Assembly: GCA_002315375.1 (NCBI GenBank)
Contig: DCHR01000050.1
Span: forward strand, 701-51,122
Direction of reading: 5' to 3'
Source of the DNA: Treponema sp. UBA1747
GTDB lineage: Bacteria; Spirochaetota; Spirochaetia; Treponematales; Treponemataceae
DNA length: 50,422 bases
The first letter of the stretch is position 1. Every line of letters begins with the position of its first letter. Both the position numbers and the translations under genes were made by a program. The notes beneath the pieces were generated by a model, which was not told the DNA's origin, did not search any database, and was given only the letters and a program-made list of their open reading frames with translations. This document shows, piece by piece, positions 33,779 through 41,489 of the stretch.

Positions 33779-34073
33779 AAACATTCCTGGAAAGGAAATT
33801 GAAGCTTTAGGTGTAGTAAAGGGGACTATCGTTCAGACCAAAAACTTCGGCCGTGACTTTATGGCAGGTTTGAAAACTCTTGTTGGGGGAGAAATCAAAG
33901 GCTATACCGAAATGCTCAATGAAGCCCGGCAGATTGCAACAAAACGAATGGTCGATGAAGCCGAATCTCTTGGCGCTGATGCAGTTGTCGGAATCCATTA
34001 CGGTTCATCTGCAGTAATGCAGGGCGCTGCAGAAATAATTGCATACGGTACAGCCGTAAAGTTTGTGAAATAG
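33759..34073 (+). CDS. YbjQ/UPF0145 family protein
   Basis: A 104-residue soluble protein of the UPF0145 (heavy-metal-binding-like, PF01906) family. It has IPGKEIEALGVVKGTIVQTKN at the start, ATKRMVDEAESLGADAVVGI in the middle and an AYGTAVKF end. The fold forms pentamers in solved members; the function is not established. The frame reaches back to 33744, but the ATG at 33759 has GGAGGAG 6 nt upstream and gives the family's normal start. It overlaps the MerR gene by 20 bases, so the two are co-translated. It completes the yhfC-merR-ybjQ unit. Confidence 0.85.
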   Translation: MMLVSIENIPGKEIEALGVVKGTIVQTKNFGRDFMAGLKTLVGGEIKGYTEMLNEARQIATKRMVDEAESLGADAVVGIHYGSSAVMQGAAEIIAYGTAVKFVK

Positions 34074-34075
34074 AA

Positions 34076-34408
34076 TTATTTTACCCAGAGAATGTAATCA
34101 CATTTTCTTAAGGTGTTCATGTATTTGCCGAGCCTTTCGTAAAGAGGTTCGGCTTTGTCACCGAATTCCTCTTTTACAAGTTCTGCAATTTCCATCACGG
34201 TTCTGGTTCCGTCTATCTGTTTCCAGATGAAGGAACCGAATTCTTCCAGAGTAATGAAAGAAACTTTTGGCCGCTTGAAAAAAATCTGCGCAATCCGGTT
34301 ATAGAAACCCCGGTTTTTTACTTCCAGGGTTACTATACCTTTTTTGTCTTCAGAAAAAACAATAAGAGAATTTCGTTTTGGAACAAAATCAAGCAGGTTT
34401 TCTTTCAT
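34076..34408 (-). CDS. PqqD-like peptide-binding protein
   Basis: A 110-residue protein. Residues 50-110 match the PqqD fold: FITLEEFGSFIWKQIDGTRT, VMEIAELVKEEFG, then an ERLGKYMNTL helix. In radical-SAM peptide pathways PqqD binds the precursor leader peptide. Here no radical-SAM gene or precursor is near. Instead the ATG shares a base with the stop of the OPT transporter gene (TAATG), so the pair is co-translated. The longer ORF to 34441 would lie within the transporter and is rejected. The N-terminal half (NSLIVFSEDKKGIVTLEVKN) is beta-rich. A role as a peptide-binding accessory of the transporter is inferred. Confidence 0.75.
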   Translation of the reverse strand: MKENLLDFVPKRNSLIVFSEDKKGIVTLEVKNRGFYNRIAQIFFKRPKVSFITLEEFGSFIWKQIDGTRTVMEIAELVKEEFGDKAEPLYERLGKYMNTLRKCDYILWVK

Positions 34409-36327
34409 TATTTGTTTTTCTTTTCTTTTGTAATGAGACACATTGAAGCAATGAGAAGAGCAAAGAATACAATTCCACCAATGTTACCAAGGTTTACAGC
34501 ACCACTGATGTCAATAATTTCACCCAGTGATTTTCCTCCAACCTTGATAATTGCGAATACTGCAAGGAGAATACCTACGATACCTTCACCAGCGATAAGA
34601 CCAGAAGAGTAAAGAACTCCGGCTTCTGATTTTGTTTCCCGTGCTTTTGCCTGTTCTTCTGTTTCATCTTTCTTCTTGCGTTCAAAGAACCAGCGAACCA
34701 GACCACCAATAAGAATTGGTAGTGAAAGGTGAATAGGAAGGTAAAGACCGATGGCGAATACAAGTGAAGGGATCTGAATAAGTTCAGCAACGATTGTAAT
34801 TGCAACGCCAACGAATACCAGGTTCCATGGAAGGTTTCCACTCATAATTCCTTCAACTACCAGTTTCATGAGGGTTGCCTGTGGGGCAGGAAGTTCAGAT
34901 GAGCCGTAACCCCAGGCTGCGTTCAGAAGGTAAAGAACTCCACCGATTGTGATGGCCGAAATAACAACACCGATGATTTCACCAATCTGCTGTGCTTTTG
35001 GTGTGGAACCGATGATGTATCCTGTTTTAAGGTCCTGAGAAGTATCACCTGCAATGGCAGCGATGATACAGATAATTGATCCGATTGTGATGGCGCTTGT
35101 CATTCCTGCAAATCCGATTTTTCCTGTTGCTTTAAGAATGATTGTAGAAATCAGAAGAGTGGCAATGGCCATACCTGAAACAGGGTTGTTTGAAGAACCA
35201 ACGATACCAACCATGCGGCTTGAAACTGTAGCAAAGAAGAACCCGAAAATAACGATGATGATAGCACCGATAAAGTTTACAGGAATTGATGGAATGAGCC
35301 ACAGGGCGATTGCCAGAACACCAACCAGAATCATGATGATGTTCATTGGAAGTTCGCTTGAAAGGCGGTCATTTGTTTCAGCTTTTGTTCCGAAACCTTT
35401 GAAAGCCTGTGCGAAAGTTTTTCCGATAAGAGGAAGGTTTTTGATGAGAGAAATAATACCTGCAGTTGCAAGAGCACCAGCACCTACATAACGGATGTAG
35501 TTTGACCAGAGTCCCCAGGTTCCGCCGTTCGCGTAAACTTCAGCAATAGAAACCTTTGCAGGGAAGATGATTGTGCTTCCACCAAGGAGACAGAATAATG
35601 GCATAAGGACGAACCATGCCATAAATCCGCCGGCTGTCAGAACAGCACCTACGCGAGGGCCACAGATGTATCCTACACCAAGCAGGGCAGGGAGAACATC
35701 AGCTCCGATACCGCTTCCTTTGTAGGCACCGATTGAATAGTCTACTTCGCTTGGGAAGAGTTTCAGTCCGTCAGCAATGAATTTATAAAGAGCTGCAATT
35801 CCCAGTCCTTTGAAAACAATGCCTGCTTTTTTTCCGCCTTCTTCACCGGCAATAAGAACTTCAGAACAAGCCTGTCCTTCAGGATAAGGAAGAGTTCCAT
35901 GTTCTTTAACGATAAGTGCGTTGCGGAGCGGAATCATGAAGAATACACCAAGAAGACCACCAATTAAGGCAATAAGAGTAATTGTAATCAGGGATGGTGT
36001 TTTTTCATCAAATTCTGTTGCCCACATAAAGAGGGCAGGAAGAGTGAAAATTGCACCGGCGGCAAGTGATTCACCGGCAGAACCGATTGTCTGCACAATG
36101 TTGTTTTCCAGAATGGAATCCCGTTTCAGAATCATTCGGATAACACCCATGGAAATGACAGCAGCTGGAATAGAGGCAGAAACTGTCATTCCGACACGAA
36201 GTCCCAGGTAGGCATTGGCGGCACCAAAAATAATACCAAGAATAATCCCGGTAATAATTGATGTTACAGTGAGTTCCGGAAGTTTTTTGTCTGCCGGAAT
36301 AAAAGGTTTGAATTCATTTGAGTCCAT
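34408..36327 (-). CDS. OPT family oligopeptide transporter
   Basis: A 639-residue membrane transporter with about 14-16 helices, normal for bacterial OPT proteins. It opens with ELTVTSIITGIILGIIFGAANAYLGLRVG, the family's first-helix pattern, and has PYPEGQACSEVL and DLKTGYIIGSTPKAQQ, both conserved in OPT. It takes up oligopeptides or metal-chelating peptides with a cation. A promoter TTGTTT, 17-bp spacer, TAAAAT (36384-36356) and an AAGGA site lie upstream, so unlike several neighbours it has a normal leader. A PqqD-like protein gene is translationally coupled to it. Confidence 0.92.
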   Translation of the reverse strand: MDSNEFKPFIPADKKLPELTVTSIITGIILGIIFGAANAYLGLRVGMTVSASIPAAVISMGVIRMILKRDSILENNIVQTIGSAGESLAAGAIFTLPALFMWATEFDEKTPSLITITLIALIGGLLGVFFMIPLRNALIVKEHGTLPYPEGQACSEVLIAGEEGGKKAGIVFKGLGIAALYKFIADGLKLFPSEVDYSIGAYKGSGIGADVLPALLGVGYICGPRVGAVLTAGGFMAWFVLMPLFCLLGGSTIIFPAKVSIAEVYANGGTWGLWSNYIRYVGAGALATAGIISLIKNLPLIGKTFAQAFKGFGTKAETNDRLSSELPMNIIMILVGVLAIALWLIPSIPVNFIGAIIIVIFGFFFATVSSRMVGIVGSSNNPVSGMAIATLLISTIILKATGKIGFAGMTSAITIGSIICIIAAIAGDTSQDLKTGYIIGSTPKAQQIGEIIGVVISAITIGGVLYLLNAAWGYGSSELPAPQATLMKLVVEGIMSGNLPWNLVFVGVAITIVAELIQIPSLVFAIGLYLPIHLSLPILIGGLVRWFFERKKKDETEEQAKARETKSEAGVLYSSGLIAGEGIVGILLAVFAIIKVGGKSLGEIIDISGAVNLGNIGGIVFFALLIASMCLITKEKKNK

Positions 36328-36355
36328 AAAAAATCCTTAAAAATATAATCTTCTC

Positions 36356-36384
36356 ATTTTAACACGGAAATTCACATAAAACAA
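36356..36384 (-). promoter_or_regulatory. Probable promoter of OPT-pqqD operon
   Basis: On the minus strand TTGTTT (36384-36379), a 17-bp spacer and TAAAAT (36361-36356), with a leader of about 20-25 nt containing AAGGA. Confidence 0.5.
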
Positions 36385-36432
36385 AAATAAAGGAAGAAAG
36401 ATTAAAACTTGTGCTAAAAACCACGCTTTTCT

Positions 36433-36461
36433 TTGAACATAAATTGAATTCTTTATATGAT
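36433..36461 (+). promoter_or_regulatory. Promoter of cardiolipin synthase gene, leaderless type
   Basis: TTGAAC (36433-36438), a 17-bp spacer and TATGAT (36456-36461), then 7 nt to the ATG at 36469. The two upstream ATGs at 36457 and 36460 fall in or touch the -10 box. Confidence 0.55.
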
Positions 36462-36468
36462 GAAGGAA

Positions 36469-38001
36469 ATGAATAATAAAAAGTATCGATCAAAGTTTAT
36501 TTCAGTTTTTGCTTACAACAAGGTTTTTGCCCTGCTTCTGGCTCTTTGTTTGCAGGGGTTCGTGCTGTTTTCCTTCATAAAATGGCTTACTCCTTATATT
36601 TCAATTTATTTGGGAAGTAGAGGCTTGCTTTCTGCAGCATTCTGTTTTTTTCTGGTTAACACAAAAGGAAAAAATGAGTTCAAGATTGCATGGCTTCTTC
36701 CTGTTGTACTGGCACCTCTTTTCGGGATTTTTCTTTATGTCTTTTACCATAATAATGGCGGCGGACGCTGGCTTAAAAGGGAACTGAAAAAGGCAAAGGA
36801 AAAGAACAGTGTATATTTCAAGGATGATTCTTTTTCGGAAAGTGAATTGTCCGTTTACCTTAAGAAATTCGGAAATTTCCCTTCCTATAAAAACTGCCGC
36901 CTTGATTTCATGGAAAGCGGTGAAAAGTTTTTTGAAGAACTCTTAAAGGATATTGAAAAAGCAGAAAATTTTGTTTTCCTTGAATTCTTTATTCTGTATC
37001 CTGACAGCGCCTTTGAACAGCTTATAGAATTACTGAAGAGAAAAGCAGCTCAGGGAATTGAAGTCAGGGTAATGTTTGATTCCCTTGGTTCCATCACTCT
37101 TTCTACAAAAAGAAATTTGAAATACCTGCGTTCTATGGGAATCAATGCGGAAAGCTTTCTTCCCATTATTCCATTTTTCTCAACACACCAGAATAACCGG
37201 GATCACAGAAAAATCGCCGTCATTGATAACAGAATTGCCTATACCGGCGGAGTGAATATTGCAGATGAATACATGAATTATATTCACCCCCGTTTTGATT
37301 ACTGGAAAGATACGGGAATCAGAATTGAAGGAAAAGCAGCCAAATCCTTTACGGGAATGTTTCTGGAAAACTGGAATATTTCCACAAGAAGAAAAGACCG
37401 GTCTGAAGACACGGGCTGGTTCTTTCAGGAAACAGAAATGTCATTTCCTGAAAACGGAATAACAGTTCCTTACGGTGATGATGCCTTGAACGAAGAGGAC
37501 CTTGCTGAAAATGTTTACATGAACATTCTTGGAAAAGCAGAAAAATATGTTCACATTACAACGCCTTATTTCATTGTGGACAACGGAATGAAAGAAGCCA
37601 TTTGTTTTGCAGCCAGAAGGGGAGTTGAAGTAAAAATCATTCTTCCTTCAAAGGCAGATCATTTTATTACTTTCTGTGTAGGCCGTGTTTTTCTGCGGGA
37701 ACTAATTGAATGCGGAGTTCAGGTTTACGAATACATACCGGGCTTCATTCACGCAAAGGAATTCATTTCCGATGATATTAGGGCAACCGTAGGCTCTGTG
37801 AATCTTGATTACAGAAGTCTGTTCCATCATTTTGAATGCGGAGTTTATATGGAAAATACGAACATGACTTCCGCAATGGAAAAAGACTTTGATACCGTAC
37901 TTTCCCAGTGCCGTCAGATAACTATGGATGAGTACAAAAAAATTTCAAAGTTTAAAAGAGCTTTGGGCTGGTGCTTCAGGATTTTTGGCCCTTTAATGTA
38001 A
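36469..38001 (+). CDS. cls: Cardiolipin synthase (phospholipase D type)
   Basis: Joins two phosphatidylglycerol molecules into cardiolipin. The ~510-residue protein has two N-terminal helices (about 20-70) and two PLD domains with intact HKD motifs: DHRKIAVIDNRIAYTGG in the first and IHAKEFISDDIRATVGS in the second. This fits bacterial Cls of 480-510 residues. ATGs at 36457 and 36460 precede the chosen start, but they lie in the -10 box of a good promoter, and 36469 is 7 nt past it. It is a single gene with its own terminator, divergent from the OPT operon. A YbhO-type PLD synthase is a less likely alternative. Confidence 0.92.
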   Translation: MNNKKYRSKFISVFAYNKVFALLLALCLQGFVLFSFIKWLTPYISIYLGSRGLLSAAFCFFLVNTKGKNEFKIAWLLPVVLAPLFGIFLYVFYHNNGGGRWLKRELKKAKEKNSVYFKDDSFSESELSVYLKKFGNFPSYKNCRLDFMESGEKFFEELLKDIEKAENFVFLEFFILYPDSAFEQLIELLKRKAAQGIEVRVMFDSLGSITLSTKRNLKYLRSMGINAESFLPIIPFFSTHQNNRDHRKIAVIDNRIAYTGGVNIADEYMNYIHPRFDYWKDTGIRIEGKAAKSFTGMFLENWNISTRRKDRSEDTGWFFQETEMSFPENGITVPYGDDALNEEDLAENVYMNILGKAEKYVHITTPYFIVDNGMKEAICFAARRGVEVKIILPSKADHFITFCVGRVFLRELIECGVQVYEYIPGFIHAKEFISDDIRATVGSVNLDYRSLFHHFECGVYMENTNMTSAMEKDFDTVLSQCRQITMDEYKKISKFKRALGWCFRIFGPLM

Positions 38002-38004
38002 AAA

Positions 38005-38033
38005 AAAACAGGGATCCAAAGAATCCCTGTTTT
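38005..38033. terminator. Terminator after cls
   Basis: AAAACAGGGAT (38005-38015) pairs with ATCCCTGTTTT (38023-38033) around a 7-nt loop. It can serve both cls and the convergent GH10 gene. Confidence 0.85.
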
Positions 38034-38049
38034 AATCACCGTATCCAAA

Positions 38050-39255
38050 TTAAATTTTCAAGTCCATAATCTTTTCGCCGTTCAATGTTTCGATTACGTA
38101 TTTGCCTTTGAATCCCTTGATTGTTACATTTCCGTTTTCGTCAGTTTTGATGTTTTCTTCTGTGTGCCATTTTTTGTTGATGAGATTGTCCAGAGCAATG
38201 TAAACAGGTTTTTCACTTCCGTCACGGCGGAGAACTCCGCTTGGTGCATTAAGCCACATGCCGTCCATAAAGTCCCAGCTTGTGTGGGCTGTAACCAGAG
38301 GATGTTCTTCAAAGAGAATGCGGATCATTTCTATCATCTGGTTTTTCTGGCGTTCTTCGAATTCCGGTTTTGAATCATCATCGTTGTAGTGCCAGTCGTT
38401 CAGGTCCACAATGTATTCAGGAATGAGAGGTCCTGAAACCAGAGTGTTTTCTGTGAAGTGGATAGGGAGTCCGAACTTTTCAAAACGTGCAAGAACTTCT
38501 TCCAGTTTTTCCCGGCCCCAGTAGCCCTGGTGCTGGTGGCTCTGGAGTCCGATTGTATCAATGCGGACACCTGCATTAAGACAGCGTTCAATAAGTTCAG
38601 CATATTTGTCTGACATGTTGAAGTCATTGATAAGGAAGGTTCCTTCAGGATTGTATTTGACACACTGGTCGAACATGGTTTTTACAATTCCAACCTGTCC
38701 CAGCTCTTTACACAGTCTGGTAACTGCATTGTCATAACGGTCGAATACAGGCATGATTACAACTTCGTTAATTACATCCCACTTGTCTATGATTCCTTTG
38801 AAACCTTCAACTTCACGTTGAATGCGTCCAAGCTGTTTTTCGAGGATTTTTTTGTTGTCGTATTTTAAGAGCCAGTCAGCACAGACTGTGTGCCAGCATA
38901 GAGGGTGACCTTTGATTTCTTTATCATGGGCTTTCAGGTATTTTGCAGCGGCCATGCGGTTGTCAGTCTGGGGACGTCCTTCTTCCGGTTCAAATCTTCC
39001 CCAGTAAAAAGGCAGGGTTCCGTAATTGAAAACTTTCAGCCATTTGTCTGTGATTTCCTTGTATTTTGCAAGGGCAGCAGGATTCGGATTTTCATCGGCT
39101 TCTAACTTTGCTTTTCCAACAAAGTCAAAAGCTCCGCATCCAAAAAGGAATTCATGGTTTGTCTGGCACAGGCGGAGTTCGGTATTTGCAACGGGTTTTC
39201 CGTTCTTTGTTACGGTGATAAGGGCGGTTGCTTTTCTTTCTTCAATTCTATTCAT
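38050..39255 (-). CDS. GH10 family endo-1,4-beta-xylanase, cytoplasmic
   Basis: A 401-residue enzyme that cuts beta-1,4-xylan chains or xylo-oligosaccharides. The GH10 catalytic residues are the acid/base glutamate in KWDVINEVV and the nucleophile in PIHFTENTLV. GHPLCWHTVCADWLL and the late TSWDFMDGMWL are the substrate-groove tryptophan segments. There is no signal peptide, so it is expected to work inside the cell on imported xylo-oligomers. The first ~30 residues (ALITVTKNGKPVANTELRL) look like a small beta extension. AAGGAG lies 7 nt before the ATG. It lies downstream of the esterase lipoprotein gene but is separated by a terminator. Confidence 0.92.
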   Translation of the reverse strand: MNRIEERKATALITVTKNGKPVANTELRLCQTNHEFLFGCGAFDFVGKAKLEADENPNPAALAKYKEITDKWLKVFNYGTLPFYWGRFEPEEGRPQTDNRMAAAKYLKAHDKEIKGHPLCWHTVCADWLLKYDNKKILEKQLGRIQREVEGFKGIIDKWDVINEVVIMPVFDRYDNAVTRLCKELGQVGIVKTMFDQCVKYNPEGTFLINDFNMSDKYAELIERCLNAGVRIDTIGLQSHQHQGYWGREKLEEVLARFEKFGLPIHFTENTLVSGPLIPEYIVDLNDWHYNDDDSKPEFEERQKNQMIEMIRILFEEHPLVTAHTSWDFMDGMWLNAPSGVLRRDGSEKPVYIALDNLINKKWHTEENIKTDENGNVTIKGFKGKYVIETLNGEKIMDLKI

Positions 39256-39376
39256 AGTAAAACTCCTTATCTATCAGTCTGACATAAAAATAGGAATCTG
39301 CCATAAAGAAAATCCATGAAAGTATAAGAATATTTGATTTTCTGAAAATATGAGGGAAATGCCTCAAGAAAAATAT

Positions 39377-39416
39377 AAAAAAAAGAGGCTTCCTTTTCAG
39401 AAAGCCTCTTTTTTCA
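39377..39416. terminator. Terminator after the esterase lipoprotein gene
   Basis: AAAAGAGGCTT (39381-39391) pairs with AAGCCTCTTTT (39402-39412), flanked by A- and T-runs. It separates the esterase gene from the GH10 gene. Confidence 0.88.
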
Positions 39417-39431
39417 GTTATTTACTGTAAA

Positions 39432-41297
39432 TTATTTGAACAGCAATGGGATTGTATGTTTGAATCCTCTGTACCAAACAGGGAAGTCATGTGTTCCGCC
39501 TTCGTAAACTTCAGATGTGAACTTACCTTCTTTAATTCTATCCCATGATGGAAGAGCTGCTACATAATTCTGGAATCCGCTGTAAACCATTTTGTCTGCA
39601 TCACCACAAATCATGTAAAGAGAATTAATTTTCAAGTCTTTATCAAATGCAGCATCAACTTTGGCCATGTATTCGGCAGAACCTGTGAATGTTGCGGCTG
39701 AGTAAGCTCCAAAGTAACTGAACAGATCGAGACATTCGCCAATACCAATTGTAAATGTCTGTCCGCCACCCATTGAAAGACCTGCCATAGCACGTCCGTC
39801 ACGGTCTGTTCTTACGTTGTAGTTTGCTTCGATGAATGGAAGTAAGTCGCCTCTAAGTTCTTTACCGAATGCTGCGAAACCAGAAGTATTTGTGTAAGAC
39901 TGAGCTTCAGTTGTTGAGATACCAGTTGGAACTACAAGAATGAATTTTTCAACGTCACCAGATGCCATACCACGGTCCATATAACCCTTGATTTTTCCAC
40001 CAGTTCCTTCAGTTGTAAGTCCCCAAGTGTCCTGGTTCTGTCCAAAACCATGCATCAGAACAAATACAGGATATTTTGTAGCTGTATCTTCCGGATTGTA
40101 GCCTGCAGGAGTATAAACCCAGCAGTATTTTTCCATTTCAGGATTTCCTTCTTTTACGTAATCCTTTGTCTGGTAGTAAACTTTTGCAACTTTACCTCTT
40201 GTAGCCTCTGTCAAACCATCATCGGTTTTCTTGTCTGCTGGAGCACCTTCTTTTTTGTTGAACTGAACTTTCTTAATCTGAACTTTAAGCTGGTCGCTTT
40301 CATCATGTCCGTTTTCATAAGCATTGAATTTAAGTGCAAATCCAATGATGTCATCGTTGTCACATGAATCTTTGTAGTTAGCAACCCAAGTTTCATCGAT
40401 TTTGATGTTCTTTGTAAGAGTTCCGTATTCGTTATCACCTAATCCGAAATATTCAATATCTTCGAAACCGCTCCAGAATCCTGATGCTTCAGGTGTGTAA
40501 AGTCTGAATCCAAATCCTGGATTATCTGCACCTTCTTTCCAGCTTCCTGTTACCGGGCTGCAAACCAATTCAATATCAACTGATGCATAATTTGAAGCAT
40601 TGATAACAGATTTGTCTTTATTGATGTAGAATACTACACCACGTCCTGAACCTACTGCATCACAAACATATGTAACTGTACCATCAGCATTAAATGTAAT
40701 GTCAGTTGCCTGAGTGCCATCAAAAATCATATCTGCTGAGAAGTCTGCAATTTTTGTATCTGCAACAGTGAAGATATCTGTAGGGTACTGTTTCTGTGGT
40801 TTTGGTTTTTCAGCACCACCATTGTATGAAACGGTGTAAGTAATGTTTCTGATTTCAATCTGCAGATTTGCGGGAGTTGTCTGGTATGTTGAAAGGTAGA
40901 GAACATATCCGTTTTTAATTGCGATTGGAGATTCATTTTTTCCTGCAACTTTAACTGTATTTGTTCCGGTATCGAAAGTATGTGTTACGACTTCAGGATA
41001 TGTTGAACCATCATTAATCTGCCATTTGAGAAGTGCAGCATCTCCGGTATTTGTAACTGTCATATCTGCAGAAAAATCGATGGTAACGTCTTTTCCCGCA
41101 AATTCATTCATGCTGTATGTAATATAAGCATAATTGCTTCCGATAGTTGTACCATCAATAGTGAAATCCGGCTGTGTAATAGTTTTTGATACAGGACCAG
41201 AAACATCACTTTCTGGTGTTCCTCCAGGACATCCAACTGTAAAGAGCGACATTGCAAGAACACCGGCTCCCAAAAATAATGATTTGAGTTTTTTCAT
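39432..41297 (-). CDS. Lipoprotein with CE1-type esterase domain (feruloyl/acetylxylan esterase)
   Basis: A 621-residue surface lipoprotein. A signal peptide ends in FTVGC (lipidated C23). Two beta-rich modules follow (about 40-155 and 170-345), which look like carbohydrate-binding or spacer domains. An alpha/beta-hydrolase of the esterase D type (365-621) comes last. Its marks are PVFVLMHGFGQNQDTW, VVPTGISTTEAQSY, the nucleophile serine in AGLSMGGGQ, an aspartate in ICGDADK and a histidine in GGTHDFPVW. Such enzymes cut ferulate or acetate esters from xylan. It sits next to the GH10 xylanase gene, which fits xylan use. AGGAG lies 6 nt before the ATG. Confidence 0.85.
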   Translation of the reverse strand: MKKLKSLFLGAGVLAMSLFTVGCPGGTPESDVSGPVSKTITQPDFTIDGTTIGSNYAYITYSMNEFAGKDVTIDFSADMTVTNTGDAALLKWQINDGSTYPEVVTHTFDTGTNTVKVAGKNESPIAIKNGYVLYLSTYQTTPANLQIEIRNITYTVSYNGGAEKPKPQKQYPTDIFTVADTKIADFSADMIFDGTQATDITFNADGTVTYVCDAVGSGRGVVFYINKDKSVINASNYASVDIELVCSPVTGSWKEGADNPGFGFRLYTPEASGFWSGFEDIEYFGLGDNEYGTLTKNIKIDETWVANYKDSCDNDDIIGFALKFNAYENGHDESDQLKVQIKKVQFNKKEGAPADKKTDDGLTEATRGKVAKVYYQTKDYVKEGNPEMEKYCWVYTPAGYNPEDTATKYPVFVLMHGFGQNQDTWGLTTEGTGGKIKGYMDRGMASGDVEKFILVVPTGISTTEAQSYTNTSGFAAFGKELRGDLLPFIEANYNVRTDRDGRAMAGLSMGGGQTFTIGIGECLDLFSYFGAYSAATFTGSAEYMAKVDAAFDKDLKINSLYMICGDADKMVYSGFQNYVAALPSWDRIKEGKFTSEVYEGGTHDFPVWYRGFKHTIPLLFK

Positions 41298-41319
41298 ATT
41301 CTTCTCCTAACTTTTAACT

Positions 41320-41352
41320 CTAAATATTAGTGTTATAAACTTTAATATTTAG
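41320..41352 (-). promoter_or_regulatory. 5' hairpin or operator in esterase leader
   Basis: CTAAATATTA (41320-41329) and TAATATTTAG (41343-41352) form a perfect 10-bp inverted repeat. It begins about where transcription from the TTGACA/TAACAT promoter should start, so it may be a 5' stem-loop protecting the mRNA or an operator. Confidence 0.5.
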
Positions 41353-41362
41353 TCATTGATTA

Positions 41363-41391
41363 ATGTTAGGTTTGAAAATTTCAGATGTCAA
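41363..41391 (-). promoter_or_regulatory. Promoter of esterase lipoprotein gene
   Basis: On the minus strand a consensus TTGACA (41391-41386), a 17-bp spacer and TAACAT (41368-41363). The leader would be about 60 nt. Confidence 0.6.
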
Positions 41392-41408
41392 ATAATAAGC
41401 ATCTGAAA
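41379..41408 (-). terminator. Hairpin downstream of GlcNAc operon
   Basis: TTTCAGATG (41379-41387) pairs with CATCTGAAA (41400-41408) across 12 nt. On the minus strand a short U-rich stretch follows, so it may end the GH20-nag-hexokinase transcript. It overlaps the esterase -35 box. Confidence 0.4.
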
Positions 41409-41489
41409 AATTGCCTTTTGAGAAGATTTAAGGAAAAATACTTAGGTAGTAAAACGTTTAATTTTGCAAACTAATAGGCTTCAGTCTGA

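Noticed and set aside
35054..35491. 145-codon plus-strand ORF inside the OPT gene
   Set aside because: It is antisense to a well-conserved transporter with low-complexity, alanine- and methionine-rich sequence and no homology.
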